Shown here one piece after another: positions 1 through 6,871 of a stretch of 36,415 bases of DNA. The notes under the pieces are model-generated. The model was not told the origin of the DNA. It ran no database searches and was given only the letters and a program-made list of their open reading frames with translations. Every line of letters starts with the position of its first letter. Within the stretch, counting starts at the first letter, position 1. Origin of the DNA: Gammaproteobacteria bacterium (lineage in GTDB: Bacteria > Pseudomonadota > Gammaproteobacteria > Arenicellales > CAJQKF01); contig JAUIEZ010000039.1 of the NCBI GenBank assembly GCA_030429665.1, positions 1 to 36,415 on the forward strand. The letters are read 5' to 3'. Both the position numbers and the translations under genes were made by a program.

Positions 1-269
1 GACGGTTCGACGCCGACGCGCCCGAAGACCTCGTCGCCTACGATCCGCATTGCCAACGCGAGGTTGAATACCTTGGATATGCTCTGGATGGAGAACCGTT
101 CCCGGGAGTCGCCGGCCTCGACGCACTCGCCGTCGAGGGTATGCACCGCGATGCCAAGCTTTCTTGCGTCGACGCCGGCCAGCGCGGGTATGTAGTCCGC
201 TACGTTGCCACGGCCGAACAGGTACTGCACTTCGGCGTGGATCTCGTCAATGATGGCTTGGTACTTCAT
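1..269 (-). CDS. glsA: Glutaminase (serine-dependent, GlsA family), N-terminal part, cut by the window edge
   Basis: This is the first 89 codons of a glutaminase, which hydrolyses L-glutamine to glutamate and ammonia in the cytoplasm. The translation contains the family signatures NVADYIPALA (residues 22-31) and RFSIQSISKVFNLALAM, with the SxxK catalytic pair at Ser63 and Lys66. That is the beta-lactamase-like active site of the GlsA family, at nearly the position known for the E. coli enzymes. The ATG at 269 (MKYQAI) leaves an N-terminus of normal length. The C-terminal two thirds lie beyond base 1. It is separated by 188 bp from the next minus-strand gene (ligB), so it may have its own promoter or be the distal gene of that unit. 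An amidohydrolase acting on asparagine-type substrates is encoded 2 kb upstream on the same strand, which suggests a local amide-nitrogen theme, but that link is inference. Confidence 0.9.
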   Translation of the reverse strand, partial: MKYQAIIDEIHAEVQYLFGRGNVADYIPALAGVDARKLGIAVHTLDGECVEAGDSRERFSIQSISKVFNLALAMRIVGDEVFGRVGVEP

Positions 270-457
270 CGGATGAATCGAGCGATCGAGGGAACGACGC
301 CTGTACGGGATGAAGGCACCAACGGATATTTGCAGACAAGCGCCGAGAAGCGCAACTGGAAATAGACGCGTGCAGGCCGATTCGCTGCCGTCATCCGCCA
401 GGGCGCGGCGCCGCGCAACCTGCGTCTGTCGATTACGGGCGACGCCGGTGGGTCAAT

Positions 458-1312
458 TCAGCGGTTTTCCAGTATGAGATGACCGACGGCCGTGTTCGAG
501 GCCGGTACGTGATAAAAGCGATGTGCGACATTGGGCGCTTTGCCGCCGGCAATATCGTCCATGGCGCCGCGGGCGATGAGCCACATCACCAATTCGATGC
601 CTTCGGAACCCGCTTCGCGGACATACTCGATGTGTGGGACCTCGGCAAGCGCGGCGGGATCCGAGATCAGCCGGTCCAGGAACCTGTTGTCCCAGTCGCG
701 ATTGATCAATCCGGCACGGGCGCCCTGCAACTGGTGGCTCATGCCGCCAGTGCCCCATATCTGGATGTCCAGGGGTCGGTCGTAGGTTTCGATAGCGCGT
801 CGCAGGGCTTTCCCCAATTCGAAGCAGCGTCGGCCGGATGGAACCGGGTATTGAACGACGTTGACGGCGAACGGGATGACCGGACACGGCCACGCTTCGG
901 GTTGGCCGAACATCAGCGACAAAGGAACGGTCAGGCCGTGATCCACGTCCATTCGGTTGACGATGGTCAGGTCGAAGTCCGACTGGATCACGCTTTGCGC
1001 AATGTGCGAAGCGAGTTCCGGGTGGCCGATGACCCTGGGTACCGGACGCGGGCCCCAACCTTCGTCGGCCACCGCGAATTCGGCGGCGGTGCCCAAGGCG
1101 AACGTGGGAATAAACTCGAGGCTGAAAGCGGTCGCATGGTCGTTGTAGACCAGGAAAATCACGTCCGGCGTGTGATCCCGCATCCATTGCTTGCTGAACT
1201 CGTAACCGGAGAACAGCCTTTGCCAATAAGGTTCATGATCCTTGCCAAGATCGAGCGCGGCGCCGATTGCCGGCACGTGGGAGGTGTAGACCGAGGCGGT
1301 GATACGCGCCAT
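458..1312 (-). CDS. ligB: Protocatechuate 4,5-dioxygenase beta subunit (LigB-type class III extradiol dioxygenase)
   Basis: This 284-residue protein is the catalytic subunit of an Fe(II) extradiol dioxygenase that opens protocatechuate (or gallate-like catechols) between C4 and C5. It closely follows Sphingobium LigB: TSHVPA (His12), VYNDHA (His59) and GSEGIE (Glu240) match the iron ligands His12/His61/Glu242, and MSHQLQG (His193) matches the catalytic His195. The conserved blocks DEGWGPRPVP and MDVDHGLTVPLS are also present. I chose the ATG at 1312 (MARITAS) because it aligns with LigB and starts one base after the ligA stop; an upstream in-frame extension lies inside ligA and is unlikely. 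The alpha subunit is immediately upstream, as in known ligAB operons. No downstream meta-cleavage genes (hydratase, aldolase, CHMS dehydrogenase) occur in the window, so the exact substrate is uncertain. Confidence 0.93.
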   Translation of the reverse strand: MARITASVYTSHVPAIGAALDLGKDHEPYWQRLFSGYEFSKQWMRDHTPDVIFLVYNDHATAFSLEFIPTFALGTAAEFAVADEGWGPRPVPRVIGHPELASHIAQSVIQSDFDLTIVNRMDVDHGLTVPLSLMFGQPEAWPCPVIPFAVNVVQYPVPSGRRCFELGKALRRAIETYDRPLDIQIWGTGGMSHQLQGARAGLINRDWDNRFLDRLISDPAALAEVPHIEYVREAGSEGIELVMWLIARGAMDDIAGGKAPNVAHRFYHVPASNTAVGHLILENR

Positions 1313-1313
1313 G

Positions 1314-1751
1314 TCAGATATTCCCCCCGGTTCGGCCCTGGGGCTGCCGGTCGGGTTGGGCATCGCCGTCTTCACCGATGTACCGGTTGCCCTCGACCGA
1401 GCGCCCGCCGTTGATCATCATGTCGCGATACTCCTCCTCGGTCATTCCCGTCATGCTGCCGGCCATTTGCTGAAAGCTCCGCCCGTCAGTGGCGCCGATC
1501 TTAGCGAGAAAATAGATATTGCCGCCCAGTTGTATGCATCGGTTCAGATCCCGCGACAGGACGGCCTGTTTCTGGTCCTCGGTCATGGGCCACTCGTCGA
1601 GATAACCTCGCTCGTCAGCCTTGAATCGCTCGCGATTTTCCGCCTTCATCAACGACATGCAGAACTGGTTAAGCCAGTAACCCTTGCGGGATTGGTCGGT
1701 ATCGAAAATCGTCGTGCCGGGTATATTCGTATACGGTTTGTCGAGTGCCAT
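1314..1751 (-). CDS. ligA: Protocatechuate 4,5-dioxygenase alpha subunit (LigA)
   Basis: This 145-residue protein is the small helical subunit that caps the active site of LigB-type dioxygenases. Recognisable LigA segments are KPYTNIPGTTIFD near the N-terminus, KGYWLNQFCMSLMKAENR, and the CIQLGGNIYFLAKIGATDG / AGSMTGMTEEEYRDMM block in the C-terminal half. The start at 1751 (MALDKPY) is supported by a GAGGAG Shine-Dalgarno sequence 5 bases upstream; the open frame extends about 66 codons further, but that part has no family similarity. The stop is one base before the ligB ATG, so the two subunits are translated together. Length is normal for the family (about 140). A longer C-terminal tail rich in Gln/Arg/Gly follows the conserved NGGRSVEG motif. 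Confidence 0.92.
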   Translation of the reverse strand: MALDKPYTNIPGTTIFDTDQSRKGYWLNQFCMSLMKAENRERFKADERGYLDEWPMTEDQKQAVLSRDLNRCIQLGGNIYFLAKIGATDGRSFQQMAGSMTGMTEEEYRDMMINGGRSVEGNRYIGEDGDAQPDRQPQGRTGGNI

Positions 1752-1887
1752 GTAGCTCCTCATCGGCAATGTCGAATCAATGCAGGCGCGTCGCGACGGC
1801 GTATCGTTGGTAACGGGTTTCGGTTTTGCGAAAGCGCCGGCCGCCAGTTTACTAGAATGCCTGTGCACGGTGCGAGTTGGGTCGACC

Positions 1888-2475
1888 TCAACGTCGTCGG
1901 GGTATCGAAGGATCGGATGCTGGACGGATGGGGCGGAATGTTTTCGCATCGTTCAATCGCCGATCGGCCCGCGAGTCCAGCGACCCGTCGCCCTGGCGGC
2001 TCGGCAGGCGCGAGCGAAACCGCTGCGTGGAGTCTTCCAGGCGTTGGTTGCGTATGGCGTCCAGTCGACGCGCGGGCATCTCCGGGCCCAGTTCGTTTCT
2101 GCCGGCATCGTCCGTGACGCGTGGCGGCGCATGGGGTACGTCGATCTCGAGGGCGTTGGTGCGCCCGCTGTCCAAGGGGTCGCTCTCGTCTCGAGTCGTT
2201 GGGTTGCTCGCCGCTGTCGGGATGGCGCCTTGCGCGATCGCACCGGCGCAGGGAAGGCAAAGAGCGAGCGCGGTCGCTACGACCAACCGGGTTTTCGACG
2301 AGGCAGACCGTGTTTCCTGCAAGGCGACACGCCGAGTTCGACGGATGGCCTCGACAGGCGCGTTGGTGGCCGGACGCCGCGATCTCGCGCGGCGTGGTCG
2401 TATGTCGATAACAGGCAAGCCGTTGGGCAACCGTCGTTCGAACGACTTGTTGTCACGAGCGTCGTCATTCGTCAT
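1888..2475 (-). CDS. Possible small exported or membrane-anchored protein, unknown function
   Basis: An open frame of 195 codons starts with an ATG that overlaps the last 11 bases of the isoaspartyl peptidase gene and therefore could be translationally coupled to it. I recognise no family. Residues 1-60 are Arg/Thr-rich. A hydrophobic stretch follows at about residues 65-82 (LVVATALALCLPCAGAIAQG), shaped like a signal peptide with an A-x-A-type cleavage region, and then a polar, Arg/Asp/Pro-rich low-complexity tail. If the true start is the TTG at about residue 55 the product would be a short secreted protein of about 140 residues with a conventional signal sequence. All frames are open here because of high GC, so coding is plausible rather than proven. 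It lies between two same-strand genes, which favours a real gene. Confidence 0.42.
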   Translation of the reverse strand: MTNDDARDNKSFERRLPNGLPVIDIRPRRARSRRPATNAPVEAIRRTRRVALQETRSASSKTRLVVATALALCLPCAGAIAQGAIPTAASNPTTRDESDPLDSGRTNALEIDVPHAPPRVTDDAGRNELGPEMPARRLDAIRNQRLEDSTQRFRSRLPSRQGDGSLDSRADRRLNDAKTFRPIRPASDPSIPRRR

Positions 2476-3400
2476 GGTAGATTGCGACGCTCGCGGTATC
2501 GCCCTCGACTACCCAGCCGCGATACATGCCTTCGCAATTGAATGGGGTGGTCACGTTCCCGCGCGCGTCAACGGCGATAACGCCGCCGGATCCACCGATT
2601 CGTGTGAGGTCGTCCATGACTACGCCGGCGGCGGCCTGCTCCAGCGTCTGGCCGGCGAGGCGGACACGGGCATCGATCTCGTGGGCGACGCACAATCGGA
2701 TGAACGCTTCGCCATCGCCGGTTGCCGATACCGCACAGGATCGGTTGTCGGCGAACGTGCCCGCCCCGATGACCGGGGTATCACCCACGCGACCGGGCAG
2801 CTTGCCCGTCACGCCGCCGGTTGACGTGGCGGCGGCCAGATTGCCGGAACGGTCCCGCGCTACCGCGCCGACGGTACCGTGGCGAAGCGCGGGATCGTCG
2901 ATCGTCTGTCCATTGGCGCGCAGCGCCAGCGCCTCCTCCAGGGCCCGGCGCCGTCTTTCTGTATAGAAGTATGGCGGTTCTTCGAAGGGCAGGCCTGCGT
3001 CTCTTGCCAGCCGCAGCGCCCCGGAACCGATTAGCAGCACATGATCGGTTCGTTCCATGACGGCGCGCGCGAGTGTTACCGGGTTGCGGGGTCCGAAGAT
3101 CCCCGCCACGGCGCCAGCACGACGGCTTGCGCCATCCATGACGGCGGCGTCCATCTCATGCGTGACGTCGGTCGTGAACACCGCGCCTCTTCCCGCGTTG
3201 AACAGCGGTTCATCTTCCAGGACGTTCACGGATTCGATGGCGGCGTCAAGGGCCGCGCCTCCTCGATGCAGCACGTCTTCGCCGGCGGCGACCGCGCGTT
3301 TCAGTGCAGCGCGGCATTCCTTCGAGAATTCCGGTGTCATCGATGCTCGCGGCATGACTCCTGCGCCGCCATGAATGGCCAGCGCATAGGGTAGGGTCAT
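2465..3400 (-). CDS. iaaA: Isoaspartyl peptidase / plant-type L-asparaginase (Ntn hydrolase)
   Basis: This 311-residue precursor belongs to the asparaginase-2 family of N-terminal-nucleophile hydrolases, which cleave themselves into alpha and beta subunits and then hydrolyse isoaspartyl dipeptides or L-asparagine. Diagnostic parts are AIHGGAG (residues 8-14), the NAGRGAVFT motif, the autocleavage site HGTVGAVA with nucleophile Thr176 (E. coli IaaA uses Thr179), the threonines of STGGVTGK, and GAGTFADN. The ATG at 3400 follows a strong GGAGGAG at a normal distance. A TTG five codons upstream is in frame but coincides with the Shine-Dalgarno sequence itself, so I reject it. There is no signal peptide, so it is cytoplasmic. 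It leads a minus-strand group that includes ligAB, divergent from the LacI regulator at 3905. Confidence 0.93.
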   Translation of the reverse strand: MTLPYALAIHGGAGVMPRASMTPEFSKECRAALKRAVAAGEDVLHRGGAALDAAIESVNVLEDEPLFNAGRGAVFTTDVTHEMDAAVMDGASRRAGAVAGIFGPRNPVTLARAVMERTDHVLLIGSGALRLARDAGLPFEEPPYFYTERRRRALEEALALRANGQTIDDPALRHGTVGAVARDRSGNLAAATSTGGVTGKLPGRVGDTPVIGAGTFADNRSCAVSATGDGEAFIRLCVAHEIDARVRLAGQTLEQAAAGVVMDDLTRIGGSGGVIAVDARGNVTTPFNCEGMYRGWVVEGDTASVAIYHDE

Positions 3401-3794
3401 CGGTTTCTCCTCCAAATGGACAAAGATAGTGTGGCCGATTCAAGAATCGTGTCGCGCGGGCTGTCGATTCACGTCGCGCGTCGTCTCGGGAAGATCCCGA
3501 CTGCTTTGTACGACGATGGTGTTTCGTCGCCTGCAGAATACGTTGTTACAACGAACAAGACAGCCGGTATTAAAGAGGTGCCCGAGTCAATCCTACCCGA
3601 CGCCTCGATACCCGACAACGACCGACCCGACAATGGACGTTCGGCAACTCGATTCGCGCCAGTCTGTACGACGAATCGGGTCGGGGAAGAGGGGGGAACG
3701 GTGCATGAACACGGATAATCGCGTGTCGGACAACGATCGGAGACCTGTTGCCACGCCTGGGCATCGTTTCGGCAAAATCCGCTTCGGTTCATGG

Positions 3795-3800
3795 TTGACA
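3795..3800 (+). promoter_or_regulatory. Putative -35 element (TTGACA) of the first lacI-type gene
   Basis: A perfect TTGACA lies 3 bases before the first operator copy, in the only AT-rich part of the intergenic region. A weak -10 (TAACAA, 3817-3822) sits 16 bases downstream, between the two operator copies, so repressor binding would block the promoter directly. A better -10-like hexamer (TACAAT, 3833-3838) exists but has no matching -35. Confidence 0.4.
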
Positions 3801-3802
3801 AA

Positions 3803-3816
3803 TGTATGCGCATACA
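3803..3816. promoter_or_regulatory. LacI-family operator, copy 1 (TGTATGCGCATACA)
   Basis: This is a perfect 14-bp palindrome with the central CG step typical of LacI/GalR-family operators. It is followed 20 bp later by an identical copy. Its place just upstream of a lacI-family gene suggests autoregulation; no copy is visible directly in front of the downstream TRAP gene at 5100. Confidence 0.8.
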
Positions 3817-3822
3817 TAACAA

Positions 3823-3836
3823 TGTATGCGCATACA
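3823..3836. promoter_or_regulatory. LacI-family operator, copy 2 (TGTATGCGCATACA)
   Basis: Identical to the copy at 3803-3816, centred 20 bp away, which is close to two helical turns, so two dimers could bind on nearly the same DNA face. The sequence also recurs in spirit (TGAAAGCGCTTACA) at the second LacI locus at 17181. Confidence 0.8.
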
Positions 3837-3890
3837 ATAATAAAAAATACGATAACGCGAGATCACACAGTACAGGAGGCCACAGAGAAC

Positions 3891-3908
3891 ATGGTGCCGA
3901 GCGAATGA
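3891..3908 (+). CDS. Five-codon leader peptide (MVPSE) coupled to the lacI-type gene
   Basis: The AGGAGG at 3874-3879 is followed 11 bases later by an ATG that reads only Met-Val-Pro-Ser-Glu-stop. Its TGA overlaps the ATG of the LacI gene (ATGA at 3905-3908). The LacI ATG itself has no Shine-Dalgarno at a usable distance (the AGGAGG is 25 bases away) and no alternative GTG/TTG start lies in between in its frame. Ribosomes may therefore load on the leader and re-initiate at the regulator. This is an inference from spacing only. Confidence 0.45.
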   Translation: MVPSE

Positions 3909-4948
3909 AGCGCGCCGAGTCCGAGGCGCGTCGCATGCCGAGTCAGGCCGACATCGCCGCCGCCGCCAACGTATCGACGGCGACGGTTTCTCGCGTGGTC
4001 AACAATTCCTCCCTGGTCTCCGAAGCGCTTCGCAAGCGGGTCGTGGCGGAAATGGAACGTCTCGGCTACTACCCCCACGGCGCGGCGCGCGCGCTGGCTT
4101 ACAACAAGTCGTGGACCATCGGCGCGGTGATTCCGACCTTGGACAGCGACTTGTTCGCTCGGGGAGTGGATGCCCTGATGAAGCGATTGCGCGAAATGGA
4201 GTACTCGCTCATGGTCGTGTCCTACGATTACTCCCTGGACGACGAAGCGAGGCTGGTGCGCAGACTCCTCGAACGCGGTGTCGACGGTTTGTTCCTGGTG
4301 GGACAGCAGCGGCGGCCGGAGACGAGTCGCCTGATCGAGCGTTCCGGCTGTCCCTATGTCGAGTCGTACATTTGCGACGATCACGAACGCGTCAACCATA
4401 TCGGCTTCAGCAATTTCGACGCGGGCGTAACCGGCGTTCAGCACCTTATAGATTTGGGGCATCGCCGTATCGGGCTGATTGTCGGCATTACCGACGGTAA
4501 TGATCGAGCGCTGTTCCGTCTCCAGGGATACCGTGCATGCATGGCGGAGCACGGACTAACCGTCGACGAACGCTTTGTCGTCGAGGTTCCCTATGACATC
4601 GACGAGGCGAGCAAGGCATTCGCGTCGATCATGTCCCACGACGACCCGCCAACCGCGCTGATGTGCGGAAACGATCTCATCGCGATGGGGGTATTGTTCG
4701 AAGCGCGCGCGCGCGGCATACCCGTGCCGGAGCGAATCTCGGTCGTGGGCGTCGACAACCATCCATTCTCCCGGCACGCCTGGCCGCCGCTTACCACCAT
4801 CGACATCCCGGCCACGGCGATCGGCCGCATGTCCGCCGAGGCATTGATCGAAGCCATCGAACACGGCCGTCCCATCGGTTGCCACCAACTGCCCGCGCCG
4901 CTCGTCGTGCGAGAGACGACGGCGCCTCCGGGAGACTCGAGGCATTGA
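3905..4948 (+). CDS. LacI-family transcriptional regulator of the first TRAP/E1-E2 block
   Basis: A 347-residue repressor-type regulator. Residues about 12-60 form the LacI helix-turn-helix and hinge (SQADIAAAANVSTATVSRVVNN, then YYPHGAARAL). The rest is a periplasmic-binding-protein-like sensor with GAVIPTLDSDLFARGV, GHRRIGLIVG and the MCGNDLIAMGV motif. I chose the ATG at 3905; the frame is open upstream to 3791 but those codons run through the operators and have no LacI similarity. The gene sits 151 bp upstream of a TRAP transporter on the same strand and is probably its specific regulator, with a small sugar-acid, polyol or sulfonate-type ligand. It is clearly related to the second LacI protein at 15972-17057 (shared GHRRI, GNDRA and CGND-LFE segments), which suggests similar effectors. 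Confidence 0.92.
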   Translation: MKRAESEARRMPSQADIAAAANVSTATVSRVVNNSSLVSEALRKRVVAEMERLGYYPHGAARALAYNKSWTIGAVIPTLDSDLFARGVDALMKRLREMEYSLMVVSYDYSLDDEARLVRRLLERGVDGLFLVGQQRRPETSRLIERSGCPYVESYICDDHERVNHIGFSNFDAGVTGVQHLIDLGHRRIGLIVGITDGNDRALFRLQGYRACMAEHGLTVDERFVVEVPYDIDEASKAFASIMSHDDPPTALMCGNDLIAMGVLFEARARGIPVPERISVVGVDNHPFSRHAWPPLTTIDIPATAIGRMSAEALIEAIEHGRPIGCHQLPAPLVVRETTAPPGDSRH

Positions 4949-5032
4949 GGAAGGCCGTGGACCATCTCTGTCGGTTCCGAGAGGGGCCGCTTACCTCGCC
5001 GGGCAGCGTCGCTGCACGGCGGTTGTCATCGG

Positions 5033-5046
5033 CCCGGTCGACCGGG
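5033..5046. promoter_or_regulatory. Palindrome CCCGGTCGACCGGG upstream of dctP1
   Basis: A perfect 14-bp palindrome lies 53 bp before the dctP1 start in the 151-bp gap after the LacI gene. Its centre (TCGA) differs from the TGTATGCGCATACA operators, so it would be a site for another protein or a chance GC-rich palindrome. It has no loop and no T-run and is therefore not a typical terminator. Confidence 0.25.
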
Positions 5047-5099
5047 TCACTTTCAGTGGAAATCTACACACCTACTACCAACGTACGAGGAGGCCTTTT

Positions 5100-6275
5100 A
5101 TGAAGCCTGTTAACAAGCCTGTAGACAAGGAAATCCGGGAAGTCGAGAACGAAAAACGCCGTCGGTTTTTCGAATTGTCGGGTAAATACGGTTTTACCGC
5201 GGCCCTCGCCGCCGCTGGCGCGGGCACGTTGTTGAGCCCCGAAGCCGCGGCGCAAAGCGCCCAGGAAGAACGTGAGCGAGAAGCCGCTGCCAAGTACCAG
5301 GCGATCATCGCTACCGCGTACCGGCTGGAGCAGCAAATCGGGATTCCGTTTGCCGTTTCCGAGGCCAAGAACAACATCCAGAACGTCACCAACGGAAAGG
5401 TCTACGTCAAGGTCGCGGCTAACAAGGTGCTCGGCGGCGGCACGGAGCTTGCCAAGAAGACGCAGGCCAATACCATCCAGATCGGACAGCACTCGATCTC
5501 CAACCTTGCGCCGTACGCCAAGGAGGTCGACCTGATCAATCTGCCGTATTGGTGCGCCGAAAACCAGAAGTTCAACAACCTGGTTCATTCCCAGGTATGG
5601 AAGGACCTGGTGGAGAAGCCCGCGGCCGAAAACGGTTACAAGATATTCAGCTACCTGACATTCGACCCGCGAACGACTTCCGTTGGAAAGAAGTTCGATG
5701 CGCCGATAAAAGTTCCGTCCGATCTCGCGGGCGTCAAGTTCCGGGTGCCCGGTTCGAAGATTCTCGCCCAGCTTTACACGCTCCTCGGTGCCAACCCGAC
5801 CCCGATTGCGTGGGGCGAAACGGCGCCTGCTATCAAGTCCGGCGTCGCGGACGCGCTCGATCCGTCTATCGAGGGCCTTTGGGTATTCGGCTTCGGCGAC
5901 ATCCTGAGCTGGGTGACGTTTTCCGCACCGGTTCCGGACGGTAACGTGTTGACCATGTCCAAGCAGTGGTTCGATTCGCTGGACGCCGATACCAAGTCCG
6001 AGATCGACTTCGCGGCCGAAGTGACGACACGCCAGCAGCTTGCCAACGTGCCGGCGGCGCGCGCGTACGTCATGGCCGAGATGTCCAAGTCTGGCGTTCA
6101 GTTCTACGTTCCGAACGAAGAAGAGAAGGCGCAATGGATCGAGGCCGCGGGACACCAGCGCAAGGAATGGGAGCCGTTCAAGATCGACTTGGCGGGGTCG
6201 ATCGCCAACTTCGATCGCCTGGTGGAGGCCGCCAACACCGACGCGGGCTACTACGTCCACGACATCAAGGCCTGA
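5100..6275 (+). CDS. dctP: TRAP transporter solute-binding protein DctP (first system), Tat-type signal
   Basis: A 391-residue periplasmic receptor for a tripartite ATP-independent (sodium-coupled) transporter. The N-terminus has KRRRFFELSGKYG (about residues 19-31) followed by a hydrophobic Ala-rich stretch ending in AAAQS, which fits a twin-arginine export signal. The mature part has the DctP fold hallmarks: a substrate-organising region around GVKFRVPGSKI and the downstream GETAPAIKSGVADALDPS segment, where family members bind the substrate carboxylate (or sulfonate) through a conserved Arg. The ATG at 5100 is preceded by GAGGAGG at ideal spacing. The membrane genes follow after a hairpin at 6288-6313. 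Substrate cannot be read from sequence; the regulator and downstream enzymes suggest an organic acid- or sulfonate-type compound. Confidence 0.93.
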   Translation: MKPVNKPVDKEIREVENEKRRRFFELSGKYGFTAALAAAGAGTLLSPEAAAQSAQEEREREAAAKYQAIIATAYRLEQQIGIPFAVSEAKNNIQNVTNGKVYVKVAANKVLGGGTELAKKTQANTIQIGQHSISNLAPYAKEVDLINLPYWCAENQKFNNLVHSQVWKDLVEKPAAENGYKIFSYLTFDPRTTSVGKKFDAPIKVPSDLAGVKFRVPGSKILAQLYTLLGANPTPIAWGETAPAIKSGVADALDPSIEGLWVFGFGDILSWVTFSAPVPDGNVLTMSKQWFDSLDADTKSEIDFAAEVTTRQQLANVPAARAYVMAEMSKSGVQFYVPNEEEKAQWIEAAGHQRKEWEPFKIDLAGSIANFDRLVEAANTDAGYYVHDIKA

Positions 6276-6287
6276 CAGACGCGCGAA

Positions 6288-6313
6288 GCGGAATGCGAGG
6301 GACCGCGTTCCGC
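6288..6313 (+). other. Stem-loop between dctP1 and dctQ1
   Basis: A 10-bp stem (GCGGAATGCG pairing with CGCGTTCCGC, one T-G wobble) closes a 6-nt loop 13 bases after the dctP1 stop. There is no strong T-run. Such hairpins often protect the upstream binding-protein mRNA from 3' decay and lower expression of the membrane subunits. The second TRAP operon has a hairpin at the same relative place. Confidence 0.6.
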
Positions 6314-6349
6314 CTCGTTCTCCATGCACCTCGCTACAGGTGATCCGGA

Positions 6350-6862
6350 GTGAAATTCATAAGATATCTGGACAAGAATGCCGAGAAATTTCTCGCGCTA
6401 TGGTTGTACCTGTTCATCGTTGTCGTGATTTTCAACGAAGTCATTCGACGCTTCGTGCTCGAGTTTTCCTCGTTATGGGGTGAGGAGACGGCTCGTTACT
6501 CGTTCATCTACATGGTTTGGATCGGGGCCGCGATGGCGGTAAAGGACCGCCTGCACATTCGTATCACCCTGGTGATAGACCACCTGACGTATCGCCTGCA
6601 AAACTTGTTCAGCATCATGGCCTCCTTGCTGGGCATGATCCTGGCCATCATCGCGCTGCGCTACTCCATGGAACCGTTCCTGTTATCCATCAAGTACCAA
6701 TCGGTGACAGACGGCCTGCGAATCGTTCAGGCCTGGTACCTGTTCGCGGTGCCATTCGGTTTCGCACTGATCATGGTGCGTTTTTCCCAGACGCTAATCG
6801 AAGATACCAAGCGAATGATCTCCGGCGCGCCGCCGGCGGTCCGCGAAAAGCTTTTTGAATAG
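6350..6862 (+). CDS. dctQ: TRAP transporter small membrane subunit DctQ (first system)
   Basis: A 170-residue protein with four predicted membrane segments (roughly residues 14-36, 48-66, 86-108 and 126-147), the usual DctQ layout. The segment WGEETARYSFIYMVWIGAAMAVKDRLHIRI is the most conserved family block (E-E-x-x-R and the K-x-R/H-I motif). It partners with DctM to form the transport unit that takes substrate from DctP. Start is the GTG at 6350 with an AGGTGA six bases upstream; no ATG gives a better N-terminus. It is followed 9 bases later by dctM1, so the two are translated as a pair. Confidence 0.9.
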   Translation: MKFIRYLDKNAEKFLALWLYLFIVVVIFNEVIRRFVLEFSSLWGEETARYSFIYMVWIGAAMAVKDRLHIRITLVIDHLTYRLQNLFSIMASLLGMILAIIALRYSMEPFLLSIKYQSVTDGLRIVQAWYLFAVPFGFALIMVRFSQTLIEDTKRMISGAPPAVREKLFE

Positions 6863-6871
6863 GAGTCGAAC

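Larger units (their letters stand above)
3401..3904. promoter_or_regulatory. Divergent intergenic control region between iaaA and the first lacI-type gene
   Basis: This 504-bp stretch has no convincing gene; short open frames on both strands have no recognisable similarity. It must hold the promoter for the leftward iaaA-ligAB group and the rightward LacI regulator. Visible elements are an odd palindrome CGTTGTTACAACG at 3541-3553, a TTGACA hexamer at 3795-3800, two perfect copies of TGTATGCGCATACA, an AGGAGG at 3874-3879 and a five-codon leader frame. Base composition drops sharply to AT-rich between 3790 and 3870, as expected for a promoter. Confidence 0.7.

Noticed and set aside
479..1414. 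A 311-codon plus-strand frame opposite ligB
   Set aside because: ligB is certain from its iron ligands; the antisense frame has no similarity and no ribosome-binding site.
1299..2824. Several plus-strand frames of 250-315 codons across ligA, the small exported protein and iaaA
   Set aside because: They are antisense to recognised genes or overlap each other in different frames and have low-complexity Arg-rich translations.
3413..3415. Upstream TTG start for iaaA
   Set aside because: The TTG and the following codons are the GGAGGAG Shine-Dalgarno itself; the ATG at 3400 is correctly spaced.
3429..3908. A 159-codon plus-strand frame in the iaaA-lacI gap
   Set aside because: It runs through the operators and promoter, has no recognisable similarity and no good ribosome-binding site; only its last five codons form the plausible leader peptide.
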